From the NCBI RefSeq assembly GCF_024498075.1, contig NZ_JANHOF010000006.1, positions 248,001 through 312,000 of the forward strand: 64,000 nucleotides of DNA, read 5' to 3'. The position numbers and the translations under genes were made by a program. Positions 1-8,785 of this stretch are shown here, piece by piece; within the stretch, counting starts at the first letter, position 1; the number at the start of each line of letters is the position of its first letter. This DNA comes from Paenibacillus mendelii (GTDB lineage: Bacteria > Bacillota > Bacilli > Paenibacillales > Paenibacillaceae). The notes beneath the pieces are model-generated. The model was given only the letters and a program-made list of their open reading frames with translations, was not told the origin of the DNA and did no database searches.

Positions 1-605
1 TCAAGGCTAACGATAAGCTGGCTGTTCATCTGTCCGACCGCCCGCATACGGGTACGCTGGCATTCTTGAATATATGGACCGAGGAGCAGCAGCCGGGTCA
101 GCTTGCCATGCAATGGAGCATGCGTCCGTTCGCACGCAAAGCGATATGCTTCCGGCTGCTATCTCCAACAGAGGCGTTCTCGTCCTCTAAAGTGATCGAT
201 GGCTATAACCGTCCCTATGCGGGACCGCATCTGTGGTCGTCTAGGGCGATGCAAGATGGAGTGGACGAATGGCTGGAGCTGAGTTGGCCGGAGCCTGTGC
301 AGGTGGGGACGGTTCATCTGACGTTCAATGATGACGTGAATGAGGACTTAATTAACCTGCATCATCACCGGACACCGTTCGAAGTTATTCCGGAGCTGGT
401 GCGTCACTATGTCGTTCAAGCCGAGTTGGATGGAGTGTGGGAGACGGTGGCCGAGCAGCCCGAGAACCGCAAACGCAGGCAGGAGCATATAATGGCAGCC
501 CCTATTGTCACGAATCGGCTTCGGATCGTGATAAAGTCTATGAACGGTGCTGCGTACGCCGAGGTTGTAGAGATGAGGGTATATGCACAGCGACCAATTC
601 GGTAA
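1..605 (+). CDS. C-terminal part of a larger protein, discoidin/galactose-binding-like end
   Basis: The reading frame (first full codon at base 3) is open to the left edge, so only the last ~200 residues are visible and the true start is outside the window; the TTG at 66 is internal. What is seen is a beta-rich module with the pattern of an F5/8-type or sugar-binding jelly roll: 'SSSKVIDGYNRP', 'DEWLELSWPEPVQVGTVHLTF', then 'TNRLRIVIKSMNG' and a final 'VVEMRVY'. In Paenibacillus such a tail often closes FAD-dependent oxidoreductases or glycosidases that act on plant polysaccharides, but no catalytic part is visible here. Its function is therefore left open. No terminator-like hairpin with a T-run follows the stop. 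Confidence 0.75.
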   Translation, partial: KANDKLAVHLSDRPHTGTLAFLNIWTEEQQPGQLAMQWSMRPFARKAICFRLLSPTEAFSSSKVIDGYNRPYAGPHLWSSRAMQDGVDEWLELSWPEPVQVGTVHLTFNDDVNEDLINLHHHRTPFEVIPELVRHYVVQAELDGVWETVAEQPENRKRRQEHIMAAPIVTNRLRIVIKSMNGAAYAEVVEMRVYAQRPIR

Positions 606-699
606 GCATGCAACAACCATGCAGCATGCAGGTAGAACAAGAACAGATATATTTAGTAATGAATAAATCCCAGCTATCTTGACCTTTAGTGTTACCGGG

Positions 700-995
700 T
701 GTTACTTGCGGCATGCTGGTTTGATTGCGCCGCTGCAGTGACATCTGGTACACGACGAGGATGGGCTAACCAACGCCTGCAATGCTCCCCTTCATCTCCC
801 TCCGCCTCCCCCCGATATGTTGGCTTCCTCCAGCCTATTACGCCGTTCATCGATTGCACGCCATGTGTGCAATTCGCCTCCTTCAAATAACCGCGCGTTC
901 CAGCTAGAACCATTGAAATCCCAGTCATTCCTCGCCAGATGTGACGATCCTGTCCGGAAGAAAGAAAAGTCCATGGTTAAAATAGGATAATCCAT
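700..995 (-). pseudogene. Possible degraded ORF remnant in an intergenic region
   Basis: The 484-bp gap between the first gene and the iron importer holds no intact gene. On the minus strand from ~995 to ~792 a frame reads like real protein (for example 'DWDFNGSSWNARLFEGG' and 'TWRAIDERRNRLEEANI'), ends, and appears to continue in another frame to ~700 ('HPRRVPDVTAAAQSNQHAA'). This looks like the frameshifted end of a lost gene, but I recognise no family and the composition could mislead. Apart from this and the Fur box I see nothing in the gap. Confidence 0.22.
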
Positions 996-1036
996 TCAAG
1001 TGAGTCCAAATATCCGTAATATAAAGTAAGTGACAA

Positions 1037-1051
1037 TGATAATGATTATCA
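1037..1051. promoter_or_regulatory. Fur box upstream of the yclNOPQ-type operon
   Basis: TGATAAT-G-ATTATCA is a perfect 7-1-7 inverted repeat, identical to the Bacillus-type Fur consensus. It lies 39-53 bases before the start codon of the first permease gene. By family knowledge Fe(II)-Fur would bind here and switch the importer off in iron-replete cells. Confidence 0.88.
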
Positions 1052-1089
1052 CTACCAACTCCCAATAACCAAGAACTGAAGGTCGAATC

Positions 1090-2043
1090 ATGAAAACGAG
1101 CTATCTGTGGGCGGCACTCATTGTATTATCGGTGTGCTCCGTATTTATCGGCGTGAAGGATATTTCGCCACTGGATCTGTTTCGCTTAACCGATGAGCAG
1201 ATACAATTCTTGATGGTCAGCCGCTTTCCGCGTCTAATCAGCCTCATTATTGCCGGCGTCAGCATGAGCGTCGTGGGTCTCATTATGCAGCAGCTCAGCC
1301 GGAACAAATTCGTCTCGCCGACAACGGCAGGAACGATGGACTCGGCCAGCTTGGGACTGCTCGTCGCTATTCTCATGTTCGCATCCGCAACGCCACTGAT
1401 GAAAATTTCCGTCGCCTTTATATTCGCACTGGCGGGAACGTTCATCTTCATGAAAATATTGGATCGCGTACGCTATAAGGACTCTATCTTTATTCCGCTT
1501 GTCGGCTTGATGTTCGGCAACGTCGTTGGTTCTATCACGACATTCTTCGCTTATAAGCATGATCTGATTCAGAGCTTATCGGCTTGGCTTCACGGGGATT
1601 TCTCGATGATCCTGAAGGGGCGCTATGAAATGCTCTACATAAGCGTTCCACTGGTCATTATCGCTTACTTATATGCGAACAAGTTTACGGTCGCGGGCAT
1701 GGGCGAGGAATTCGCCGTCAACCTGGGACTCAATTATCGAACTGTCGTCAATATCGGGCTTGTCATTGTCTCGCTGGTCTCGGCCATCATTATTCTAACG
1801 GTCGGCTCCATTCCGTTTCTTGGCCTGATCATTCCGAATATCGTCACGATCTATCAAGGCGATCATCTGAAGAAGAATCTCCCGCATACCGCCTTACTGG
1901 GCGCTGTGTTTCTAATCTTTTGCGATATATTGGGGCGGGTCGTCATCTATCCTTACGAGATTTCCATCGGGCTTACCGTCGGTGTGATCGGTAGCGGCAT
2001 CTTCCTGTACCTGCTCATGAGGAGAAAGACATATGGGTTATAA
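1090..2043 (+). CDS. yclN: Fe-siderophore ABC importer permease, YclN type
   Basis: Membrane subunit of an FecCD/BtuC-family importer that passes a ferric siderophore across the membrane. The 317-residue length and about nine hydrophobic segments fit the family. Landmarks are 'SRFPRLISLIIAGVSMS' near residue 41, the 'RNKFVSPTTAGT' stretch and the late 'GSIPFLGLIIPNIV' coupling region. The sequence closely resembles what I remember of B. subtilis YclN (petrobactin import), and the gene order permease-permease-ATPase-binding protein is the same. The gene starts just downstream of the Fur box, and its end overlaps the next gene by 11 bases, so the two are translationally coupled. The petrobactin specificity is inferred from that likeness. 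Confidence 0.9.
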   Translation: MKTSYLWAALIVLSVCSVFIGVKDISPLDLFRLTDEQIQFLMVSRFPRLISLIIAGVSMSVVGLIMQQLSRNKFVSPTTAGTMDSASLGLLVAILMFASATPLMKISVAFIFALAGTFIFMKILDRVRYKDSIFIPLVGLMFGNVVGSITTFFAYKHDLIQSLSAWLHGDFSMILKGRYEMLYISVPLVIIAYLYANKFTVAGMGEEFAVNLGLNYRTVVNIGLVIVSLVSAIIILTVGSIPFLGLIIPNIVTIYQGDHLKKNLPHTALLGAVFLIFCDILGRVVIYPYEISIGLTVGVIGSGIFLYLLMRRKTYGL

Positions 2044-2980
2044 AATGAAAATCGGCATTCTTGCCGCCATCGCAGCCGTGCTCATCATCGTCTTCATGAC
2101 CATTGATGCAAGCGGGAACTGGGACTACGTACTGGAGCGTAGGGGCAAGAAAATTCTCGCAATTCTATTGACCGGCGGTACGATTGCGTTCTCCACCCTC
2201 GTGTTCCAGACGATAACGAACAACCGGATCCTGACGCCGAGCATCATCGGTCTCGATTCGCTCTACCTGCTCATTCAAACGGTGATCGTATTCTCATTCG
2301 GCTCCATGACACTCACCATGATGAACAAGAATCTGCATTTTCTGTTATCGGTCGGACTGATGGTGATGTTCGCGGGCGTGCTGTATAAGATCCTGTTCAA
2401 GCGGGAAGGAAACAATATTTACTTCCTGCTGCTGGTCGGCATCATATTCGGGACCTTCTTCTCCAATATCGCGTCCTTCATGCAGATGCTGACCGACCCG
2501 AATGAATTTTTCACTGTGCAGAATAAGATGTTCGCCAGCTTCAATAATGTGAATACCGATCTGCTGCTCATATCCATTGCGGCTATCGCCCTTACAATCG
2601 GTTATTTCATGCGCTATGCCAAATACTTGGATGTGCTGTCACTTGGCAAGGACCATGCAGTCAACCTGGGAATCGACTACGATTTCGTCGTCAAGCGAAT
2701 GCTGCTTGTCGTATCCATACTGGTTGCGATCGCAACAGCGCTAGTTGGGCCGATTACGTTCCTCGGGCTGCTGGTCGTCAATGTGACGTATCAATATATC
2801 AAATCGTTCCGGCACCGCCATCTCATACCGAGTGCGATGCTGATCAGCATCGTCGCCTTGCTCGGCGGTCAGCTCATTGTCGAGCGGGTGTTCACCTTCT
2901 CCACAACGCTAGCCGTTATCATTAATTTCGTCGGCGGCACTTATTTCATCTATCTCTTACTGAAGGAGAACAAATCGTGA
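2033..2980 (+). CDS. yclO: Fe-siderophore ABC importer permease, YclO type
   Basis: Second FecCD-family membrane subunit, 315 residues, forming the heterodimeric channel with the upstream permease. Hydrophobic helices run through the whole protein; 'TPSIIGLDSLYLLIQT' and 'ALVGPITFLGLLVVNV' (near residue 240) are the equivalents of the conserved FecCD loops and the ATPase-contact helix. The start at 2033 has an AGGAGA ribosome site and lies inside the end of yclN; a second ATG four codons later is possible. It overlaps the ATPase gene by four bases, as expected for equimolar complex subunits. The Fur box at 1037 should control it. Confidence 0.9.
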   Translation: MGYKMKIGILAAIAAVLIIVFMTIDASGNWDYVLERRGKKILAILLTGGTIAFSTLVFQTITNNRILTPSIIGLDSLYLLIQTVIVFSFGSMTLTMMNKNLHFLLSVGLMVMFAGVLYKILFKREGNNIYFLLLVGIIFGTFFSNIASFMQMLTDPNEFFTVQNKMFASFNNVNTDLLLISIAAIALTIGYFMRYAKYLDVLSLGKDHAVNLGIDYDFVVKRMLLVVSILVAIATALVGPITFLGLLVVNVTYQYIKSFRHRHLIPSAMLISIVALLGGQLIVERVFTFSTTLAVIINFVGGTYFIYLLLKENKS

Positions 2981-3735
2981 TTGCAGTCCGTAACGTTACA
3001 AAACAATATGGCAACAAGAAGGTCATCGACAACGTCTCCGTCAACATCGAACAGGGCAAAATCACGTCGTTCATCGGGCCGAACGGAGCGGGCAAGAGCA
3101 CGCTGCTGTCCATTATCAGCCGGCTTATTACGAAGGACAGCGGCGAGGTGCACATCGACGATGTGGATGTCGCCAAGAGCAAGAGCAGCGATCTGGCGAA
3201 GAAAATATCGATCCTCAAGCAGTCCAACCATATCAATGTCCGCTTGACGGTCAGAGAGCTGGTCAGCTTCGGACGGTTCCCTTATTCGCAGGGGAGACTG
3301 ACCAAGGAAGATTGGAAGTATGTCGATGAGGCTATTGCGTACATGGATCTGTCCGAGATGGAGGACAAATACTTGGACCAATTGAGCGGCGGGCAGAATC
3401 AGCGGGCGTACATCGCCATGGTTATCGCCCAGAATACCGAATACGTGCTGCTGGATGAGCCGCTGAACAATTTGGATATGAAGCATTCCGTCCAAATTAT
3501 GAAGGTGCTTCGGAGGCTGGTCGACGAGCTGGGCAAAACCGTGATTATCGTCATCCATGATATTAACTTCGCCTCCTGTTACTCGGATTATATCGTGGCG
3601 TTGAAAGACGGCCGAATCATCCGTGAAGGCGCGACCGATGCGATCATCGAGACGGATGTGCTCAAAGAGGTCTACGACATGGACATCCCGATTGAGATTG
3701 TCAACGGCAACAAAATTTGTGTGTATTTTGCTTGA
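2977..3735 (+). CDS. yclP: Fe-siderophore ABC importer ATPase, YclP type
   Basis: Cytoplasmic ATPase that powers the YclNO channel. The 252 residues contain Walker A 'GPNGAGKST' (about 34-42), a Q-loop region 'ILKQSNHINVRLTV', signature 'LSGGQNQRAYIAM' (about 135), Walker B 'YVLLDEPLNNLD' and the switch His in 'VIIVIHDINFA'. It starts with GTG at 2977 overlapping the preceding stop. The order and the likeness to B. subtilis YclP make it part of one Fur-controlled unit with the permeases. A 76-base gap separates it from the binding-protein gene. Confidence 0.92.
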   Translation: MIAVRNVTKQYGNKKVIDNVSVNIEQGKITSFIGPNGAGKSTLLSIISRLITKDSGEVHIDDVDVAKSKSSDLAKKISILKQSNHINVRLTVRELVSFGRFPYSQGRLTKEDWKYVDEAIAYMDLSEMEDKYLDQLSGGQNQRAYIAMVIAQNTEYVLLDEPLNNLDMKHSVQIMKVLRRLVDELGKTVIIVIHDINFASCYSDYIVALKDGRIIREGATDAIIETDVLKEVYDMDIPIEIVNGNKICVYFA

Positions 3736-3811
3736 TACTCGAGGGGGACGCCCTGCACGGTACAGGCTGATATATAAATAATTATTAATCAAGTGAAAAG
3801 GTGGAGAAAAG

Positions 3812-4828
3812 ATGAAACAGAAAGTCTCGCTCGTGTTATTAACACTAATTCTTGCTGTTGTACTATCGGCTTGCGGAGCGAATGATAAAAACACCAATGC
3901 TGACAAAGCCAACAATAGCGGCACAACCAACCAGTCAGAGGGCAACAGCAATACGGGGGCGGGAACGCCGGAAGCAGCTGCGCCGGTAGAAGTGACGATC
4001 AAGCATAAATTGGGCGAAGCAAAGCTGATGACCAATCCGGAGAAAGTCGTTGTATTCGATTCCGGCGTACTGGATACGCTCGATAAGCTGGGCGTTCCGA
4101 TCATGGCGGTGCCGAAGGACGGTCTGCCGAAGTACCTCGAGAAATACAAGGCTGACAGCTATGAGAATGCCGGTACGCTCTTCGAGCCGGACTTTGAGAA
4201 ATTGAATGCTTTGAAGCCGGATATTATCTTCATCTCCGGCCGTTCGTCGGAAGCCTATGACGAGCTGAACAAAATCGCGCCGACAATCTTCATGGGCGTC
4301 GATACCGCAAAGTATAAAGAGTCCTACACGGAGAATGCGAAGATTCTAGGACAAATCTTCGGTAAAGAAGCCGAAGTGGATGCCGAGCTGGCTAAGATCG
4401 ATGAATCCATCGCGGCGCTGAACACGGTAGCATCGGCAGGCGGCAAGAAAGGTCTGATCGTGCTTACGAATGCAGGCAAGATTAGCGTATATGGCAAAGG
4501 CTCGCGGTTTGGCATCATTCATGACGTGTTTGGCATTGCACCGGTGGATGAGAGCATCAAGGTGTCCACGCATGGCGACAGCGTAACGAGCGAATACATC
4601 GCGGAGAAAAATCCGGATTACCTGTTCGTTGTTGACCGCGGCGCGGTTGTTGAGACCGAGGGCGGGGAGACGGCTAACAAAACGCTCGAGAACGATCTGG
4701 TTAAAAATACGAATGCCTATAAGAACGGTAAAATCATCTACTTGAATCCAGATTACTGGTATCTGTCCGGCGGCGGTCTTGCGTCGATGGCAGAAATGAT
4801 CAAAGAGGTAGAAGCTGGCGTGAAGTAA
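3812..4828 (+). CDS. yclQ: Siderophore-binding lipoprotein, YclQ type
   Basis: Extracellular receptor of the importer, anchored to the membrane by lipid. The N-terminus has a signal with lipobox LSAC (Cys 21), a low-complexity Asn/Thr/Gly linker, then a helical-backbone metal-receptor fold: 'PEKVVVFDSGVLDTLDKLG', 'FEPDFEKLNALKPDIIFIS', 'APTIFMGVDTAKYKES', and the C-terminal 'DYWYLSGGGLASM'. These stretches match my memory of B. subtilis YclQ (FpbQ), which binds ferric petrobactin and its photoproduct. Length 338 is usual. A GGTGGAG site precedes the ATG, and a strong terminator follows the stop. Ligand identity is inferred. Confidence 0.92.
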   Translation: MKQKVSLVLLTLILAVVLSACGANDKNTNADKANNSGTTNQSEGNSNTGAGTPEAAAPVEVTIKHKLGEAKLMTNPEKVVVFDSGVLDTLDKLGVPIMAVPKDGLPKYLEKYKADSYENAGTLFEPDFEKLNALKPDIIFISGRSSEAYDELNKIAPTIFMGVDTAKYKESYTENAKILGQIFGKEAEVDAELAKIDESIAALNTVASAGGKKGLIVLTNAGKISVYGKGSRFGIIHDVFGIAPVDESIKVSTHGDSVTSEYIAEKNPDYLFVVDRGAVVETEGGETANKTLENDLVKNTNAYKNGKIIYLNPDYWYLSGGGLASMAEMIKEVEAGVK

Positions 4829-4842
4829 TATCGCCAGTCATC

Positions 4843-4897
4843 AAGAATGGACGGCAGGCTCCGAGCTTAATTCGGAATCTGCTGTCCATTCTTTTTT
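4843..4897 (+). terminator. Intrinsic terminator after yclQ
   Basis: A 15-bp stem, AAGAATGGACGGCAG pairing with CTGCTGTCCATTCTT (one G-T pair), is followed by a T-run. It begins 15 bases after the yclQ stop and closes the iron operon. Confidence 0.88.
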
Positions 4898-5183
4898 ATA
4901 TAGTGGAAGCCGCATCAGTTACGCCACCGCTACAACAAGTGGTCACCGTAATCACCGCCTGCTTATTCGCGCAAACTTGCGTATTCCCCGCATAAATCCA
5001 CACGTTTCCCGGTGAAAGAGAGATAGGAATGTAAAGAAACGCCGATGGCGAAATAACTGCCGATGTACAAAGAAAGCGCCTTCTTTTAAAGTGGTTTCAA
5101 GCGGGGCGAGTCAGAATTGCTATGCGAAACTCGCTGCCGCTTGCCGTTACCCCATCACGTAACCGAAAGAGGTGAATCGAACC
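4898..5183. other. Leader/promoter region of the first sugar importer
   Basis: Together with the terminator this makes a 355-bp gap without a gene. The part near 5085 has a weak symmetric AAGAA/TTCTT element around GCGC that resembles a catabolite-response element only loosely. I see no convincing -35/-10 pair and no riboswitch. Confidence 0.3.
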
Positions 5184-6140
5184 TTGAAGCATGCGACGCC
5201 TTCGACTGCCCGGCCGCGGGCCGTCACGGCTGAACGTTCGCCGCTCGTCAAGTCGCTGCGCAAAAATTGGGATTTGTACCTGCTCATCGTACCGGTAATC
5301 GCCTACTACATCATCTTCCATTACATTCCGATGTACGGGGTACAAATCGCGTTCAAAGACTTCATCGCTTCGCAAGGCATTACCGGAAGTCCGTGGGTCG
5401 GCCTGAAGCACTTCGAGCGCTTCTTCGACAGCTACTACTTCTGGAGGCTGATCAAGAACACGCTCGGCATCGGCTTGTATGAGCTGGCCGTCGGCTTCCC
5501 CATTCCGATCCTGCTGGCACTCATGATCAACGAGGTCCGCAGCGAACGGTTCAAGAAGACGGTGCAGACCGTTACGTATGCTCCCCATTTCTTATCCGTC
5601 GTCGTTCTCGTCGGAATGCTCATGATGTTCCTCTCCCCGCAGCATGGCATCGTGAACCTGATCATTCGGCTGTTTGGCGGGGACCCCGTCTCCTTCATGA
5701 CCGAGCCGGGCTGGTTCAAGACGCTGTACGTCTTCTCAGGCGTCTGGCAGCAGATGGGCTGGAGCTCGATCATCTATCTGGCCGCACTGACCGGCATCGA
5801 TCCCCAGCTGCATGAAGCGGCGAAGGTGGATGGGGCATCCCGGCTGCACCGCATCTGGCACATCAATATACCGGGCATCACACCGACCATCGTCATTCTG
5901 CTCATTCTGAACATCGGCTCCATCCTGGGGGTCGGCTTCGAGAAGGTCTTTCTGATGCAGAACAACCTCAATATGGAGAGCTCGGACGTCATCTCCACGT
6001 ATGTCTACCGCAGCGGGATCGTGGGCGCCCAATACAGCTTCTCCGCCGCTGTCGGCCTGTTCAATGCCATCATCAATTTCGGTATGCTTGTCATTGTAAA
6101 CTTCATCGCGAGAAAGGTGGGGCAAACCAGCCTATGGTAA
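5184..6140 (+). CDS. Sugar ABC transporter permease, LplB type
   Basis: Inner-membrane subunit of a CUT1-type carbohydrate importer. After a basic N-terminus come six predicted helices, starting 'LYLLIVPVIAYYIIFHYIPMYG', with the EAA loop 'EAAKVDGASRLHRIWHINIPG' near residue 215 that docks on the ATPase. I choose TTG at 5184 because AAAGAGGTG sits 9 bases upstream; the GTG at 5172 overlaps that ribosome site. It overlaps the next permease gene by 7 bases. No ATPase gene is nearby, as is normal for this Paenibacillus/Bacillus family, which shares an MsmX-like ATPase encoded elsewhere. The substrate is unknown, probably an oligosaccharide. Confidence 0.9.
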   Translation: MKHATPSTARPRAVTAERSPLVKSLRKNWDLYLLIVPVIAYYIIFHYIPMYGVQIAFKDFIASQGITGSPWVGLKHFERFFDSYYFWRLIKNTLGIGLYELAVGFPIPILLALMINEVRSERFKKTVQTVTYAPHFLSVVVLVGMLMMFLSPQHGIVNLIIRLFGGDPVSFMTEPGWFKTLYVFSGVWQQMGWSSIIYLAALTGIDPQLHEAAKVDGASRLHRIWHINIPGITPTIVILLILNIGSILGVGFEKVFLMQNNLNMESSDVISTYVYRSGIVGAQYSFSAAVGLFNAIINFGMLVIVNFIARKVGQTSLW

Positions 6141-7018
6141 AACAGTCATTCGGAGACCGGATGTTCGATGCGATCAACCATGTGCTGCTGCTGCTCTTGC
6201 TTGCCTTGGTGCTGTATCCGCTCGTATTCGTCGTCAGTGCTTCGATCAGCAACCCGTCCGCCGTTCTGAATGGAGAGGTCTGGCTGTGGCCTAAGGATCT
6301 GACGATTACGGGCTATCAGAAAGTGTTCACCAATCACGATATTCTGCGAGGCTATTTGAACACCATTGTGTATACGCTTCTCGGAACCGGCATTAATTTG
6401 GTCATGACCGTTATGGCAGCCTATCCGCTGTCACGCAAGGATTTCTACGGACGCAACGCCGTTACGGCTCTGTTCGTCTTCACAATGTTCTTCAGCGGCG
6501 GCCTGATTCCCGCTTATCTGCTCGTGAAGAATCTCGGCATGGTCAACACGATGTGGGCGCTGATTATCCCGAACGCGGTTGCCATCTGGAACATCATCAT
6601 CATGCGGACGTTCTTCCAGCAGAGCATTCCGATTGAGGTGCAGGAGTCGGCTCAAATGGACGGCTGCGGCAACATCCGGATCCTGCTCCGAATCGTGCTG
6701 CCGCTCTCGCTTCCGATTATGGCGGTTATGACCCTGTTCTACAGCGTCGCCCACTGGAACGCCTTCTTCAATGCGCTGATCTACCTGACTGACCGGAGCA
6801 AATATCCGCTTCAGCTGATCTTGAGGGAGATTCTGATCCAGAGCAACATGCAGGAGATGATTCAGACGAACGAGGAATCGCTTGCGAAGAGTATCATGGA
6901 TGCCGAATCGATCAAATATGCAGTCGTCATCATTGCCAATTTGCCGGTTCTTCTGCTGTATCCGTTTCTGCAGCGCTACTTTGTTAAGGGGATGGTTATC
7001 GGAGCAGTTAAAGGCTAG
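6134..7018 (+). CDS. Sugar ABC transporter permease, YtcP/CarB type
   Basis: Partner permease of the importer, 294 residues, six helices. Its EAA loop 'ESAQMDGCGNIRILLRIVLPLS' lies at about 175, and the C-terminus ends 'YPFLQRYFVKGMVIGAVKG', which is characteristic of this permease family. The ATG overlaps the end of the first permease gene. Binding-protein and regulator genes follow on the same strand, so the four genes form a substrate-uptake unit in the order permease-permease-binding protein-regulator. Confidence 0.92.
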   Translation: MVKQSFGDRMFDAINHVLLLLLLALVLYPLVFVVSASISNPSAVLNGEVWLWPKDLTITGYQKVFTNHDILRGYLNTIVYTLLGTGINLVMTVMAAYPLSRKDFYGRNAVTALFVFTMFFSGGLIPAYLLVKNLGMVNTMWALIIPNAVAIWNIIIMRTFFQQSIPIEVQESAQMDGCGNIRILLRIVLPLSLPIMAVMTLFYSVAHWNAFFNALIYLTDRSKYPLQLILREILIQSNMQEMIQTNEESLAKSIMDAESIKYAVVIIANLPVLLLYPFLQRYFVKGMVIGAVKG

Positions 7019-7054
7019 GCAAGAACATTGCGTTGACTAAGGAGGAGTATATTA

Positions 7055-8680
7055 ATGAAGTTGAGAGCCTGGATGGCATTTACCCTCGCCGCCGTTATGG
7101 TGGTCAGCCTGCTGGCGGGATGCGCGAACGATTCGTCCCCAACGAGTGGAGATGAGGGCGGAGAAGGCGGCAGTAAGGCAGCCGTCAACGGGAGCGGCAT
7201 GCCGATCGTCGCGGACAAGATCAACTTGAAAATCACCGCGGGCAAGGCGCCGACGACGGCGCCGGACTGGAAGCAGACGATGCTGTGGCAGGAGTATGAG
7301 AAGATGTCCAACATTCATGTCGAATGGGAGATGATTCCGTTCGACAGCCTAACGGAGAAGCGTAATATTATGCTGGCCGGGGGCGATTATCCGGATGCGT
7401 TCTTCACCGCGCAAATTCCGACGGCCGACCTGCTCAAGTACGGCTCGCAGGGAGTCTTCGTCAAGCTGAACGACCTGATCGACGAGTATGCACCCAATCT
7501 GAAAGCGATAATGGAGAAGTATCCGGAAGTGAAGAAGGGCATGACGATGCCCGATGGCAACATCTACGGCTTCCCGATGATTCTCGATCCGGAGTTCACC
7601 TCCGTCCTCGCCGGGGGCAAAATGTGGATCAAGAAGGACTGGCTGGACAAGCTGAACCTGAAGGAGCCGGAAACGACGGAGGAATTCTATGAGGTGCTGA
7701 AAGCGTTCAAGGAGAGGGATCCGAACGGCAACGGAGAGCAAGACGAGATTCCTTTTGAGGGTGTCGGGCTGGGGGCTTTCATCAGCTACATCAACGGCGC
7801 GTGGGGACTTAGCAACCGGGGTGTCCGGAATGCCAACGTGGATGTCGATCCGGGTACGGACAAGCTGCGCTTCATCCCGGTCGATCCGAAGTACAAGGAG
7901 ATGCTCCAGTACGTACGGAAGCTCTATGAGGAGGAGTTGATCGCTAAGGACATCTTCACCATTCAGGCGAACCAGTATTACGCCACCGGCGCGAAGGGCG
8001 TATACGGTACGACGATTACAACGAGCCCTTACACATTGATGAAGCAGAAGGATTATATCGGATTAGGCGCGCTGAAGGGCCCTCATGGCGATCAAGTCTG
8101 GTCCGCCGTCGGCTCCGCGCTATCTTCGGCCGGCGCCTTCGCCATTACGGACCGGAACAAGCATCCGGAAGCGACGGTTCGTTGGATCGATCATCTGTAC
8201 AGCGACGAGGGCAGCAAGATGTTCTTCATGGGCTTCGAAGGGAAATCCTATGAGATCGATCCTTCCGGCGAGATTGCGTATACGAAAGAGATTACCGAGA
8301 ATCCAGACGGGCTTACCTTCGAACAAGCTCTCGTGAAGTATGTCGTATGGCCCGGCGGCGGATATCCCAACATCGTGCGGCAGAAGTTCTTTAAAGGTGC
8401 GGAGAGCCAGCCGGAAGCGATTGAGGCTGCGAAGCGGTTCGCGAATCAGTTTCCAGAGGAGATTTGGCCGGCCTTCAACCTTACGGTGGAAGAGAATGAC
8501 CAAATGGCGACGCTGGGGGCTGATATCAACAGCTATGTCGCAGAGATGCAGGCCAAATTCGTATCCGGCAAAGCGTCCTTCGACGAATGGGATCGCTATG
8601 TGGAAACGCTGGCGAAGATGGGGCTTGATCAGTATATGGAGATTTATCAGAGTGCCTATGAGCGTTACAAGCAAGGGTAA
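7055..8680 (+). CDS. Extracellular sugar-binding lipoprotein (ABC importer)
   Basis: Solute-binding component, 541 residues, at the long end of the family as is usual for Paenibacillus LipO-like receptors. Signal peptide with lipobox LAGC (Cys 23) and a Ser/Gly-rich linker. 'MLAGGDYPDAFF' and 'WIKKDWLDKLNLKEPETTEE' are typical of family-1 binding proteins. 'DPNGNGEQDEIP' near 225 looks like a calcium-binding loop found in many of these receptors. TAAGGAGGAG lies upstream of the ATG. A hairpin without a T-run follows the stop, which may reduce read-through into the regulator gene. Likely ligand: plant oligosaccharide, not identifiable from sequence. Confidence 0.92.
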   Translation: MKLRAWMAFTLAAVMVVSLLAGCANDSSPTSGDEGGEGGSKAAVNGSGMPIVADKINLKITAGKAPTTAPDWKQTMLWQEYEKMSNIHVEWEMIPFDSLTEKRNIMLAGGDYPDAFFTAQIPTADLLKYGSQGVFVKLNDLIDEYAPNLKAIMEKYPEVKKGMTMPDGNIYGFPMILDPEFTSVLAGGKMWIKKDWLDKLNLKEPETTEEFYEVLKAFKERDPNGNGEQDEIPFEGVGLGAFISYINGAWGLSNRGVRNANVDVDPGTDKLRFIPVDPKYKEMLQYVRKLYEEELIAKDIFTIQANQYYATGAKGVYGTTITTSPYTLMKQKDYIGLGALKGPHGDQVWSAVGSALSSAGAFAITDRNKHPEATVRWIDHLYSDEGSKMFFMGFEGKSYEIDPSGEIAYTKEITENPDGLTFEQALVKYVVWPGGGYPNIVRQKFFKGAESQPEAIEAAKRFANQFPEEIWPAFNLTVEENDQMATLGADINSYVAEMQAKFVSGKASFDEWDRYVETLAKMGLDQYMEIYQSAYERYKQG

Positions 8681-8701
8681 TGCATGACCGTGCCGGGTGC
8701 A

Positions 8702-8733
8702 GCCGGCGTTCCCGATTCGATGGGGACGCCGGG
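8702..8733 (+). other. Hairpin between binding-protein and regulator genes
   Basis: CCGGCGTTCCC pairs with GGGGACGCCGG across an 8-base loop. There is no T-tract, so it is more likely an mRNA-stabilising or partial-termination element than a full terminator. Confidence 0.45.
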
Positions 8734-8785
8734 GCCTCGGCCATTCCTATGTTTCTGATCCAATACCTGCAGGGAGAGTGGTTGC

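Noticed and set aside
2950-4149. Long minus-strand frame over yclP and yclQ
   Set aside because: Spans two confirmed plus-strand genes and the gap between them. No motif or ribosome site.
5083-5100. cre site before the first sugar importer
   Set aside because: At most 11 of 14 positions match and the conserved ends are missing.
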